A stretch of 64,000 nucleotides of DNA from positions 3,480,674 to 3,544,673 of the forward strand of contig JACAXG010000081.1 of NCBI GenBank assembly GCA_018881555.1, given 5' to 3'. Below the pieces are notes generated by a model that was not told where the DNA came from, made no database searches, and saw only the letters and a list, made by a program, of their open reading frames with translations. The DNA comes from Amblyornis subalaris (lineage: Eukaryota > Chordata > Aves > Passeriformes > Ptilonorhynchidae). Made by a program: the position numbers and the translations under genes. Of this stretch, positions 39,701 through 51,700 are shown piece after piece (position 1 is the first letter of the stretch; each line of letters starts with the position of its first letter).

Positions 39701-42700
39701 CAGCCCGGCCGCGTTAGACCAAAACCACNGTGGATTTGTGTAAGAAGCCACTTGAACAGCAGCACATCTGCAATGGCACTGTGGGCCTTGGACTGGAGCT
39801 CTGCCAGAGCACAGCACCCAACAGTCCTTGGAATGCTGCTGCCACTTCNTAAAACATTCCGAGACACCTGCAGCTGTCCCTGCCGAGACCAAGGACAAAC
39901 CCTGACTGCTGCCCAGAGAAGCTGTGGCTGCCCCATCCCTGNAAGTATCCAAGGCCAGGTTGGATGTAGCTTGGAGCAACCNGGGATAGNGGAAGGTGTC
40001 CCTGCCCATGGCAGGGGGTGGGCCTGGANGAGCTTTAAGGTCCTTTCCAGCCCAAATCATTCTGGGATTCTGCTGGAGGTCTGTCCACATGTATGTGTGC
40101 CCATGAAATCAGCTTAGATTCAGCTAAAAATTTGCTGCCTTTGTAGCTATTATTTACTTGCTCTCAGAGGAAAGTATTCAAGTCTGCCATGTACAGGGCA
40201 ACCAGGGAACTCCTGTAAGGATGGGTCACTTCTTAAATCTCTCAAATGCATGAAGTCATTGCACAGGAATATCTGAGATCACACAGAAACAGAAAGATTT
40301 TGTTCAGAGAGCAGCAACATTAATTTTGCCACCACTGATGGACAAGAGTACCCAAAAAAATAGTACCTTCCACAAGCATANAAACAACTGAGGCAGAAGT
40401 AGGGATGGCAATTAGGGGCTCAATTTAAGGCTGATTCTGTTGTGTCATGGCTCACCAAGTTATTCTTTCTCTTTTGTCAGGAGCTGACACTAGGTAAAGG
40501 AAGTAAAAGCACTACAAATTCTGAATCACAGAATCCCAGAATTATCTGGGTTGGAAGGGACCTTAAAGCTCATCCAGGTCCACCCTCCTGCTTTGGGCAG
40601 GGACGCCTTCCACTNTCCCAGGTTGCTCCAAGCTGCGTCTGACCTGGCCTTGGACACTTCCAGGGCTGGGGCAGCCACAGCTTCTCTGGGCAACTTGTGA
40701 AGTGGGAAAAGCTACATGCATTCCAGTGAAGAGCCAAAATTTGGGGTACAGCATATGGTTAAACTGACCAAACTGCTGGAGCACAGCAAAGGAAAGTGCA
40801 GGAAACAGGCCTGCTTCATTCAGAGGTAATTCAGGGACTGGGAAAAAATCCAAACCCAAACCAANTTAATTGCTTCCAGCAAACAAAAATCCCCTTTGCT
40901 TTCCAATAAGAGCAGCAAATCTTTTAGTAAAGGTGGCACAGTGTTCTGCCTCAAACTTTAGATTGAAAAAAATATCTGATTTGAGAGCCATTTTGAAAGT
41001 GAAATAATGTCATGGAACTTACTGTTTCATCCCTAACAAATGTAAGTTTTCCATTTTTAAGTGATAAAAATGGCACATGATAAACACATGATAAATTGGC
41101 ATTTATCATATCCACTAAAATCATATCCACTAAAAACAGAGTGTGATAAAATCTGGATTCTTCTGCCCAGTTCTACACTGACTGAATAAATGGAGAAGGC
41201 CTTTATATAGTGCTCCNATACAGAGAACAGGGGGTTGAAGCCTCTGCAGAGCAGCCCTAGAAATGGGCGAGCACCCACCCAGAAAATTCTCCTTGCTTTT
41301 CTTTTTCTTTTCTTTCAAGGAGCGCAATTATCTGCAAAATCCTGGGGTAGTGAGAGAGGAGGGAATCCAAAATACAACCCTGATAGTATTTATCAACACC
41401 TCATATAGGGAGAAGCTGATTAATTTTTAAGAAGTTCCTGTGAATGCTAAGGCTGCTATTTGAGGATGGCAGCAGCTGTGTTGTGATCAGAGCTAGAGTT
41501 CTAACCACCCACATTGTCAGTTCCTGAAAATCCTTTCCTGGGGTTTATCAGCAGTGTTCCCATTCTGTCTGTTTCTGAATCCAATGTTTTAAATGATACT
41601 TACAGATTTTTAATTTTTTTTAAAGAATGTTAGCTTGTTTTTTGGAAGCACCCAAATGAGATAATTGAGTAGACCAGATGAAATAGGAAAAAATTCAATC
41701 CAAAACCAACCTTCTGGCTTGATGACTGGCTTTACTTTGAACAAGATGTATTTTTGCTTTCCTTTTTATATGCCAACTTTCGGCTTATAATCCCTTCCAA
41801 TATCTCCACTGCACTATGAAATGGCAATTTAATATGGTTTTGAAACCACCCATTTTTTCAGTCCAGAATTCCCTGAAGTTTATAATTTCTTTTTTCCAAT
41901 CCAAAGCCTCCCTATTGGAAGAAAGGCAGACATGGTAACAGATGTCTTTCTCAACACTGACAGCGTATTTCCTTGGATGCAAACACAAAGTTGACTTGGG
42001 TAATCACTCACTAGGAGCAGAGCAGTTTGATGCTGGAGAGCCTGCCAGCCAACAAAGCAACTCCAGGATAATAACAATTGCGAAGACGAACTATACATTC
42101 CTTACCAGTTCCCATAATTCTGCCTGCCAGCNCACTACTGACCTCCTTGATGCAGCCAGCCAGTTATCTAGGTTTCTAGCTATTAAAAATATTGCTGTGA
42201 TTAAAGACTGCAAATGAGTAATGAAAGAAAATAGCTGGGGCTCAGCTTCCTGCATCTGTTGGCACCATATGTCTCGGAGAACACCCGTGTGTGGAAAGGT
42301 AATTGGAGAGGTGGAAAACGATCTCCAGAAACTCACCACAGTCTGTTTCTTCTGCAGCATTTCTAAATGCTCCACGAGTCCCTCATCAGCCACATCGAAG
42401 GGCGTCTGGCCCTGGTGCAATGAGAGAAGACAAGAAGGTATCTGAGATAGCGCAGTGGTAATANTCCAAAAAGTCCTCTTTACCAGTGAATATGCTCCAC
42501 ATCCTCCCTCCCCAAATGGTGAGAGATGCTCTGTTTCACTCCAGAGCAGGGAAACTCATGTGACACCAACCACAGAATCACAGAATCATTTAGGCTGGAA
42601 AAGACCTCTATGATCATGCTCATGTTCAGTGAGCAACTTCTACCAGGGCAGTGCAGCTCCCTGGTTGCTGCTGCTCAAATCCAACATTCAGGATGTTTGA

Positions 42701-45700
42701 GTTTCCAGGTTTCTAAAAAGGACACACTGAGAAGGGATGGGATCAAGCTGTTCTTAGGTTGAATACTAGGAAAAGGTTCTTCCCCCAGAGGGTGGTCAGG
42801 CACTGAACAGGCTCNCCAGGGAATGNGCACAGCCCCANGGCTGCCAGAGCTCCAGGAGCGTTTGGACAACGCTCTCAGGCACAGGCTGGGATTGTTGGGA
42901 TGTCCTGCACAGGGACAGGGGTTGGAACNGGATGATCCCNGTGGGTCTCTTCCAGCTCAGGAAATTCCATGATTTTACGTTACTGTATCATCATGTATAT
43001 AAACCTCCGGAAAGGCTGCCAGCCAACAGCAAGCCAACAAATTTGGGATCCATTTCCANATCCATGGGCATTTATAAACTAAAACAAACCAGAAAAATTA
43101 CTCTGGGGCACAAACCAAGAAATTGGTTACATTCCACCATAACTAAAGCTCTAAAAGCCATTTCATTAACAACAAACCATGAAACCTGANGGCTACAGAT
43201 CAAATAAATGCAGGCCATCTTGGCCATCTGACCCAGCAAGGTGACAATCCTGGACTGGAAGGAGCAGCTAATGCAGCAAANACAACTGTGGCTGTTTCTT
43301 TTCAAGACTGGCACGATACAACTCCTCAGACCCTCCCCCCCCATCCTGAACACTTTGGAAAAGCACCCAATTGAACTCTCAGCAGAAGAGNTTCCCTGCA
43401 TTTTGGGTGCCAAAAAGCTCACCAGGCTAAAAGGGCTCCTCATGGAGGCATTTGTGTTCCAGCAGTTCCCAGAACAGCCAGATGCACTCCAGCACACAGG
43501 GCCATCTCTTCTATCACATTCTCCTGCCTGCCTTCATCCCCTGGCACTCCTCCAAGCACATCCAACCTCCTCTCCTCCCCCAGAGGCTGTCACAGCACAC
43601 CTGAGACTGATCCAGTGGAAAGCAGCTCACAGACCAGCGTGGACATCCCAGCACAGAGGGGAACACCAAGAACAGCCCTGGACAAGCTCTTGGAAANCCA
43701 AGGCCTCTTCAAGGAAAAAGTTGTAACTATTAGGATGGAAGAGGAATGGTTTTTCTCCTTTTCTTCCATCCTATTTTTCTTCACTCGTGTCACAAATCTT
43801 CAATTTCCTTTTTTATTACCAATACATAGAACAAGGAGTATTTAAAGCTGCCAGTTTCTCATGGGTTCACTTGTCTTCAGTGCCTTATACCTTAATANTA
43901 GTATATTATTTTGCACTCCAAGACTGTTTCTTTGTTGCTGTTTAATTTCTCGGGGTTACACTAACTCAGGGTGACACAGATCTGCCCCTATACCTTATTA
44001 AAACCTCAGTCCTAAAGTTTAATCAGGTCACATTTCCCATAATATCTGAAATCTTTTCTGCCTTCTGCCAGTCAAGATTCTTCATTTTCTGATGTTTTAA
44101 ATGGTCCAGTGCACAGGCCAGGAGAACCGCTCTGTGTGACTTTGTCAGGATGTTGGATCTCTTATGAGACCCCACCTGGAGCTCTGTGTCCAGCTCTGGA
44201 GCTCCCAGCTCAGGACAGACCTGGACCTGCTGGAAAGAGTCCAGAAGAGCTGACCACAGGGCTGGAGCCTCTTTGCTCTGGAGCCAGGCTGGAAGAGCTG
44301 TGTGTGAGCGTGGAGAAGAGAAGGCTCCAGGGAGACCTCAGAGCTCCTTCCAGTGCCTAAAGGGGATCCAAGAGAGCTGGAGAGAGACTTTGGACAAGGG
44401 ATGGAGAGACAGGCTAAGGGGGAATGGCTTCCCGCTGCCAGAGAGCAGGGTTAGACGGGATATTGGGAAGGAATTCTTGGCTGTGAGGGTGGTGAGGCTC
44501 TGGCATAGGTTGCCCAGAGAAGCTGGGGCTGCCCCATCCCTGAAGTGTCCAAAGCTAGGTTGGATAGGGCTTGGAGCAACCTGGGATAACGGAAGGTGTC
44601 CCTGCCTGTGGTAGGGGGTGGAATGGGATGAGCTTTTAAGGTGCCTCCAAACCCAAACCCTTTTGGGGTTCTATGATTCCCTGATCATGCAGCAGGCAAC
44701 AAAGTCAATATTAANCTGGCTATAGAATACATGCATTAGTTGTGTACTGACCAGCTTGTTCCTGATGTCCATGTCACACAGAGCCTCAGCCAGGATGGAA
44801 CACGCTTCCTTCACTCCCCAGTGAGCAGCGGCATGGAGCGGAGTCCAGCCATCATTGTCCTGGACGTTCAAATTAAACCCAGCCTGGATCAGGAGCCTGA
44901 GGAAAGCAGCAGGATTGACCTCTGCTCATCAGGAATGACTTCCTGACAGAGCAGAGTTCTTTCTGTGAGGCATGAGCAGGCAGCCTGGCACCCCATCAGC
45001 CAGGAGCTTCTGGATTTGTTTATTCACCCAAGAAACATCCCACTTGATGTGCTCCAAACTNTAATGGAAAGGGCATTAAACGAAAAGTGACTTTGATGTA
45101 AAACCTGCTGGAACATGTCATACTGCTAATGTTCCCTTTCAGTATGTCCCAGATTGGGAGAACACCTTGATTTCTCATCCGGCATTGGTGACCCAGTCTG
45201 AACTCCTGCTCCAGTGGAGGAGAGAGCCTGGATTGACTCAGGCACTGAGCACACAAAGAGCATCTCTGCAACTGCCATCCCCGTGCCAGGGAGCCAAGCA
45301 CAGCACCTGCCGTGAGAGGGACATTTGGGAACTGGAGCTCGGGCTTGGTTCTCCGAGAGCACAAGGCCACAGTGCGGGATGGTCCACAAGGAGACCAGCA
45401 GGACTGCCAGGGAAGCCCCAGCGACATTACTGTGACTGACAGAGGCGACATTCGTACATTAAATAATCCACATTTGGATTAAACACCCCAAGTGCATTTT
45501 TTCAGGGTAGCCCTTGCACAGTTTAAGCAAATCTTCTATGAGTGAACCTGCCTGGGAACTCCCTGTCCTTACCCTCACTGGTGTGCCCCTTCCACCCCTC
45601 CCTTCTCCATCAGAGCAGAATGCTGCTGTTTCATAGCATCTGGAGTTTCAATATTTAACACCAAAGCAAACACAAGAGGGCCAAGCGTAGTCTGAAGCTC

Positions 45701-48700
45701 CAGAGCCATGTGCACATGGGTGTGGCAGTGATCTGGTGAGAGCAGCTCCTGAATCAAAACTATTATCCAAGTTGCTTAAATACTGAAGAACATCCCAGGG
45801 AAATTCTGCAAGTCTGGTAAAACCGCCCCTGAAAATTTCCATTGTGGGAAATTCCACCATCCAGAGCCACCTTTANACAGCATGAGGGAAATCCAGCACG
45901 ATCCCAACACGGCACCAACAGTTGGAAACTCCTGCAGCTTTACACCAATGTGCTACTGTGCTAAATAAAACACAGTCACAGTAGAGCAGCTGTGGGCTTC
46001 TCTGTGAAAGAAATTGTAAATTAGGTGCTGAGTTTCTGTTGATTTTCCAGCTGGCAGAAGGGAGGAACAGAGCTGCTAAGAGACTCAAGGTCACAGACAA
46101 ATTCCTCGTCTCATTTAGAGTTAGCTGGCTCCTGGCTGTCAGCCCCTTTCATTTAAGTCACTAAAGCTTTGGATTTGAAGTTCCAGCACGGCCATAAGTT
46201 ATACAAGAGTAAAACAGTGTCAGCTTGCTGTGAGATGTGTTTATCATTACCACAATTTATGCCAAGGAGAGGCTGTGCAGAACTAAGTCACCGTGCACAC
46301 ACTGTACTTCATCAAGGAACACTGGATACACAACTCTCCCCTGACAGGCCACAGGACTGACACCTGAAATTCAGGAGATACTCACATGAGCTATGTTAGA
46401 TTCCTGTTCTTGGGCACGGTACAGGCTCAGACAGCTCATAACTCAATTATAAGCTCTAATGACTGAATACTAATCAGAAACATTGAGTACAATACAACTG
46501 CTTGAGCTTGATATGAAACAGCTCCTACACATCAAGTCACATCACTTAAAATGATGACATTTAGGATCACGATAGATGAACACTTCCAGAATGGATTTTA
46601 ATGTGGGCAATAGAGTAACCTTGTAAAGACTGTTTACAAGAGCATGTAGTGACAGGACAAGGGGGAATGGCTTCCTACTGCCAGAGGACAGGGTTAGACC
46701 AGATAAGAGGTTAAAATTCTTCCCTGTGAGGGTGGNGAGGCCCTGGCNCAGGCTGCCCAGAGAAGCTGTGGCTGCCCCATCCCTGGAAGTGTCCAAGGCC
46801 AGGNTGGATGGGGCTTGGAGCAACCTGGGATAGTGGAAAGTGTCCCTGCCCATGGCAGGGGGTGGGACAAGATGAGCTTTAAGGTTCCTCCCAACCCAAA
46901 CCATTCTGGGATTCTATAATCTCTATGTTTATGGGCAGCTCCACCCACGCATAAAGAGCAGAGAAGAAAGCTTTATGTTGGAAACCTTAATTTGACATTA
47001 CCTGTAAAAATATTAATATTTGTACCAGGAAACCCTACAGTGGGCAACTTTATGTTCATAATAATCTTGTTAGTGCCAGGGCAGCAGAACTGTCAGGTGC
47101 TGGAATCCCTCTGTTACTGCAGAAGCAATAGCACTAAGGGGCAGAGGACAGCGAAACAGTGAGACAGGGCTGGACACTGCATTTTCCCACTAGACTGGTC
47201 CTGTAAACTGTTGGGGTCTTTGTGACTGTCATGCAGTGTGTGTTGTCACTTTGTCTGCCAAAATTATACTTTTATCCCCTAATACTGTTTCACTTGCCAG
47301 TCCTAAAACTATTACTCTAACAGCGAAAATTAGACCTTGTAATTTGAAAAATTAGAGACCTCCTAATTTATGCCTCACTCTCCNAAAAGCTTTCATTACA
47401 TCAAAAAGGCCTGGAGGTATGAAAGGGAATCCTCCAGTCCCGTGTATTTCTGGGTGAACCACTGTGGTCAGATACATAAAACCACAGAGCCTTTTGAGAA
47501 ATGGCAGCCTGAAAATCTCAGTATGGAACAAATTTCTCTCAATGTAAAGCAAGATGTGTTCTTCAGCCTTAATTCCATGCATCGGCCCTGGGAGGAGCTC
47601 CTACCTCATGACTTCAGAATAGCCCTTGGCTGCAGCAACATGAAGAGCTGTGGCTCCTGTTCGAGGCTGCTTTATATCCTCAATTCTCCCACTGTTCAGC
47701 CACTGCCGAGCATCCTGGAGCATTTGCTGTTCCTCTTCTTTCCTTGACAGGTCTAGGTCTACACCTAAGAGGGTAAAGCACAGAAGANACGAACAAGTTC
47801 TAAAGTACTTGTTAAACCATGTTTCATTTGCTACACAATATAGTAAACTATTTCTNATCTTCCACAAAACAACCAGCAAAAGCCTCATCTATGAGCTGGG
47901 AGAGCTCCTCTGTCACTGACAGACTTCAAAAACTGTCTGACTTGAAAGATCTGAAAGTTGGGCCGGTGGTTGCAACCCAGCCCAATTAATTATGAGCTCA
48001 GCTGTGCATTAAAGGTGGAAGGATTGAATTCTGCATATGCTGNGTCCCAGACTTAAACAACAGAGTCATGAACAACAGTTTAACTGACTGAATTGCACTG
48101 TAGTGAGGGTATAATCTACAGGGAAGGTCTGAGGACTTGATCCTCAGGTGTCTCCTGCTAGAGCAGTGTAACCCCAGCTCTGTGCTCGCTCAAAATTCAG
48201 GACAATCTGCACGTGACACACACAGGGGTTTGTACTGCTCCAGAGGCATTCCTGACAGGCACACTGAGAGAAGCACTGAGTTATTCCCTGCTCAGCAAAC
48301 CCCCAGATTCTGACAAAACACAATTAGAAATTGTTTTGGCCTGAGAAGGCCAAGAGAAATCTACTCTGATGGCCTGAGTGACTGCTTTATTTGAAGTTTA
48401 TCANTACACATATCTGGTGTACAAGACACAAGGACTGTGGGGCAGATGGAGATGTGGAGAGGCAAGTGGATGACGTGGAGAGGGAGGTGAAAATGTGGAG
48501 ATATGGAGAGGCAGGTGGATGACATGGAGAGGGAGGTGGGTCTNGCTGATGGACTGTGTCAACTACCATTAAAACAGCAAGAGGCAAAACCAACTTTGAC
48601 TTGTTTTCCTAAGTGGAGTTTTCACAGTAATGAGATCANGGAAGGACAAGATATCAATCACAAGTATTGATACACATCCAAACAAGATTAATCAGAGCAG

Positions 48701-51700
48701 AACCCTCTGACTCAGGAAAAAATACAAATAAGTTGACAAATCTCAGAAATCAAGGAGGGTGCTGAAGAGTGAGTGTTCTTATGGATTAATTCTTTCAGCT
48801 AAGAATGACATGATTCCCAATTAAATTATGGNGCATTAGGTTTAAATAAGAACCAAAGAAAACACTTAGAGAGTGAGCTGTGAGACCCACAGGATGTTGC
48901 AAAGATCAGAAATAAACTGGCTTCAGACCGAGGGCTAGACAAGTTTGTAGCTATTACACACAATGCTGGACACGCTGGAGTTCCCAAGGAGGGCTGCACG
49001 AGCTCATGAAACAGAAAGCCACGGGGCACTCACATGTACACAGAAAGTCCATTTGGCTCAGGAATTCCTGCAGGCACAGTGGCTGGAGGCTGGGAGGGGA
49101 ATTGTACACACTTGAGCTGTTACAGTTTGCAGGAAGCATCTGCTCACAGCCACCACCNAGGACAGGCTGCAGAGCTGGACAGATGCTTATTTAAAGTTCA
49201 ACTCCATTTCCTCCAGCNGTTATGATCCTTTAAACTGTGTGATGGAAATCTTCTCGGTAGAGACAGATGGTTGTTTCAGGGCATCTTAGCAGGGTGCCAC
49301 TAATGTGGTGAAGCAATGCAAGCAGAATCCCAAAAAGTGTCAGGTGAAATACCTGCAGTGAAGGCAGAATCACTGCCTCCACGTCCTGTAAGGTTTCAAC
49401 CATGTCATTGCCAGGTTCGACAGCATTTAAGGAAGCTGAAGGTGCACAAGACCATGGAACCTGGTGAGATGCATCCACGGNTCCCAAGGGAGCTGGTGGA
49501 GGAAGTGCCTAAGTCTTTCTCTTATTTGAGAAGTTGAGGAAGTTCAGTGAAGTNCTCACAGACTGGAAATGGGGAAACATAACCCCCATTTTTAAACAGG
49601 GAAAAGAGGAAGACCTGGGGCACTACAGGCCNATCAGCCTCTCTGTGCCCAGCAAGATCATGGAGCAGAGCCTCCTGGAAACTATACTAAAGCNCATGGA
49701 AAATAAGGAGGTGATTGGTGACAGTCAACCTGACTTCTCTGAGCGCAAGTTGTGCCTGACAAATTTGGTGGCCNCGAAACATTAACGCAGGTGACAAACT
49801 AGCAAGGAACTGACCTCTTCCTAATTCTACCTGAAAAGAGCTTAGCAAATAAAGTCATCACCGTATGTCAGAATGTATCTGTTAGATGGGACTGGATTCA
49901 ATCCAGCAGGCAAACAACCTCCATGAACCTGCAGGAATAAAATAATCCAGACTGCAAAGAGTCTTTGGGGGTCTGTAGCCCAAACAAAGCCAGATCAACC
50001 AGCTCAGAGCCCAATGCAACTGAGCTTTGACTACCTCCAAGGATGGAAGTTCCAGGAATTCCTTGGGTTCCTCTCCAACATTCTCGATGAATTTCATAGA
50101 CATGANTTGAACTTCTCACACATACATGCAGACATTCAACCACTCCCAAATGAATCCCATGAGTGTGAAGAAAATTTTACACTGATAAAGCATTTCTTAA
50201 TTTTAACATCAGTCCAGGACTGTTCTTCTACCAGGGAGGTTTGTGCAGGGACAGTTCAGAGAGCAGCCCCTCAGCCAGGCACACCTGATGAGAAAGGGAA
50301 TNTGGCAGAGCAGATGGGCTGCAGAAGAAATCTAGGGAAGGATCAGGATGAAGCAGGTCACTCCAGGCCTGGAATACTCATGTCCTGGTCCCTGCTTTTG
50401 GCAGTCCTGTAAATCTCACCTCTGTTTTATCAAGTCTTAGTGAAACAAGATCTTTCATTGATACCAGAGGTCAGAATTAAATCTCACTTTAGGAAACAGA
50501 TCTGATGAATCAGATTTCAGGACTGTGGTGTCTTGCCTTGAAGAATCCCAAGGACAGAAACCACACACCACAAACCTCCTGCATCTGCTCCACTGTCCTG
50601 ATAGCAAAGCAAAATTTGGCTGCTNCTTCCTGGCCCAGATTTCAGACCTCTTCACCTACAGACAGCAAGCCAGCAGAATTCTCTCAGAGAANCTCTTAGG
50701 CGTCCAGCTCTCACATATTCAATCCCTGCCCTTACCTTGTTTCTTGACTTGCTCCAGAAGCAGGTCCTTCATGGCTGCCTCCTCTGCGATGTCGGACGGG
50801 ACCTCCCCCTCACTGTTCACAGCAGCCACGTTGGCCCCATGGCTGATCAGGTACCTGCAGCAGGGACACCCAGACCAACACATCACACCTCATGTGCTTG
50901 GCTTCAGAGCAACCGACACAGTCAATCAAACAGCACCACAAAGCCTTTGCCTTTCTCACGCAAGTTCAGTTACCAAATGAGCACCTTATTCTTAGCCGAT
51001 TTCTAGACTAAAAACATCCATTGTAAATACAAGGTCCTTGCTCAGGGGCTCACAGTTTTTCTTTCTCCATAGTTACTTAAATACCCCAGTTTTTGCATTA
51101 ATCTGGTTGATTATCCCCTTGTTTTAAGAAAAAGAAATAATACTAATTAAAAAAAAGCCTCATCAAGCATCATCAATTTTTAAATTTGTCCTTTTATAAC
51201 TATACCAAAAGTTCATTCAAGAAGAACAGATGTCTTCTTCAGCTTGTACATCTTTTAATCAGTACAATTCTGAGAAGTAAATGAAGTATCTGTTTAAGCA
51301 CAAATCTAGGAGCGTGAGGTTGCTTGGTTTTATAGTTTATTTTCAATGCATTTAAGAAATCAGAATTCAAGTTTTGGAAACATTCTGGTAGCTGTGGTGA
51401 CTAAACATACAAGCACAGTATGACTGGTAAAGAATAATGAGTTGGTGTTCAGCCTGAAGAAAAGGGGGTGCAGGGGGAACCTTCTGGATCTCCACAACTC
51501 CCTGACAGGAGGGGGCAGCCGGGGCGGGGGTCAGGCTCTGCTCCCAGGGAAGAGCAGAGGGACAGGACAAGAGGAAACGGCCTCAAGCTGTGCCAGGGAA
51601 GGTTTAGGCTGAATACTGGGGGAAATTTCTTACTAGAAAGAGTGGTCAGGCACTGGCATGGGTTGCCCAGGACAGTGGTGGAGCCACCATCCCTGAAGTG

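Larger units (their letters stand above)
39609..42336 (-). other. PPP1R12B: Intron 6 of PPP1R12B
   Basis: A 2.7-kb intron with two CR1 copies in opposite orientation (tails facing each other, about 450 nt apart) and a small tandem repeat at 41106. Confidence 0.88.
42412..44751 (-). other. PPP1R12B: Intron 5 of PPP1R12B
   Basis: A 2.3-kb intron in which three CR1 pieces occupy about a third, including the longest plus-strand copy next to exon 5. Confidence 0.88.
47765..50735 (-). other. PPP1R12B: Intron 3 of PPP1R12B
   Basis: A 3-kb intron with a minisatellite (48452) and a CR1 coding-region fragment (49405). A weak CR1-like stretch, 'actacctccaaggatgg', occurs near 50030 but is too diverged to call. 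Confidence 0.85.

Noticed and set aside
39575..40117. Open frames of 171 and 162 residues around 39575-40117
   Set aside because: They include CR1 sequence and the antisense of exon 7; no independent coding evidence.
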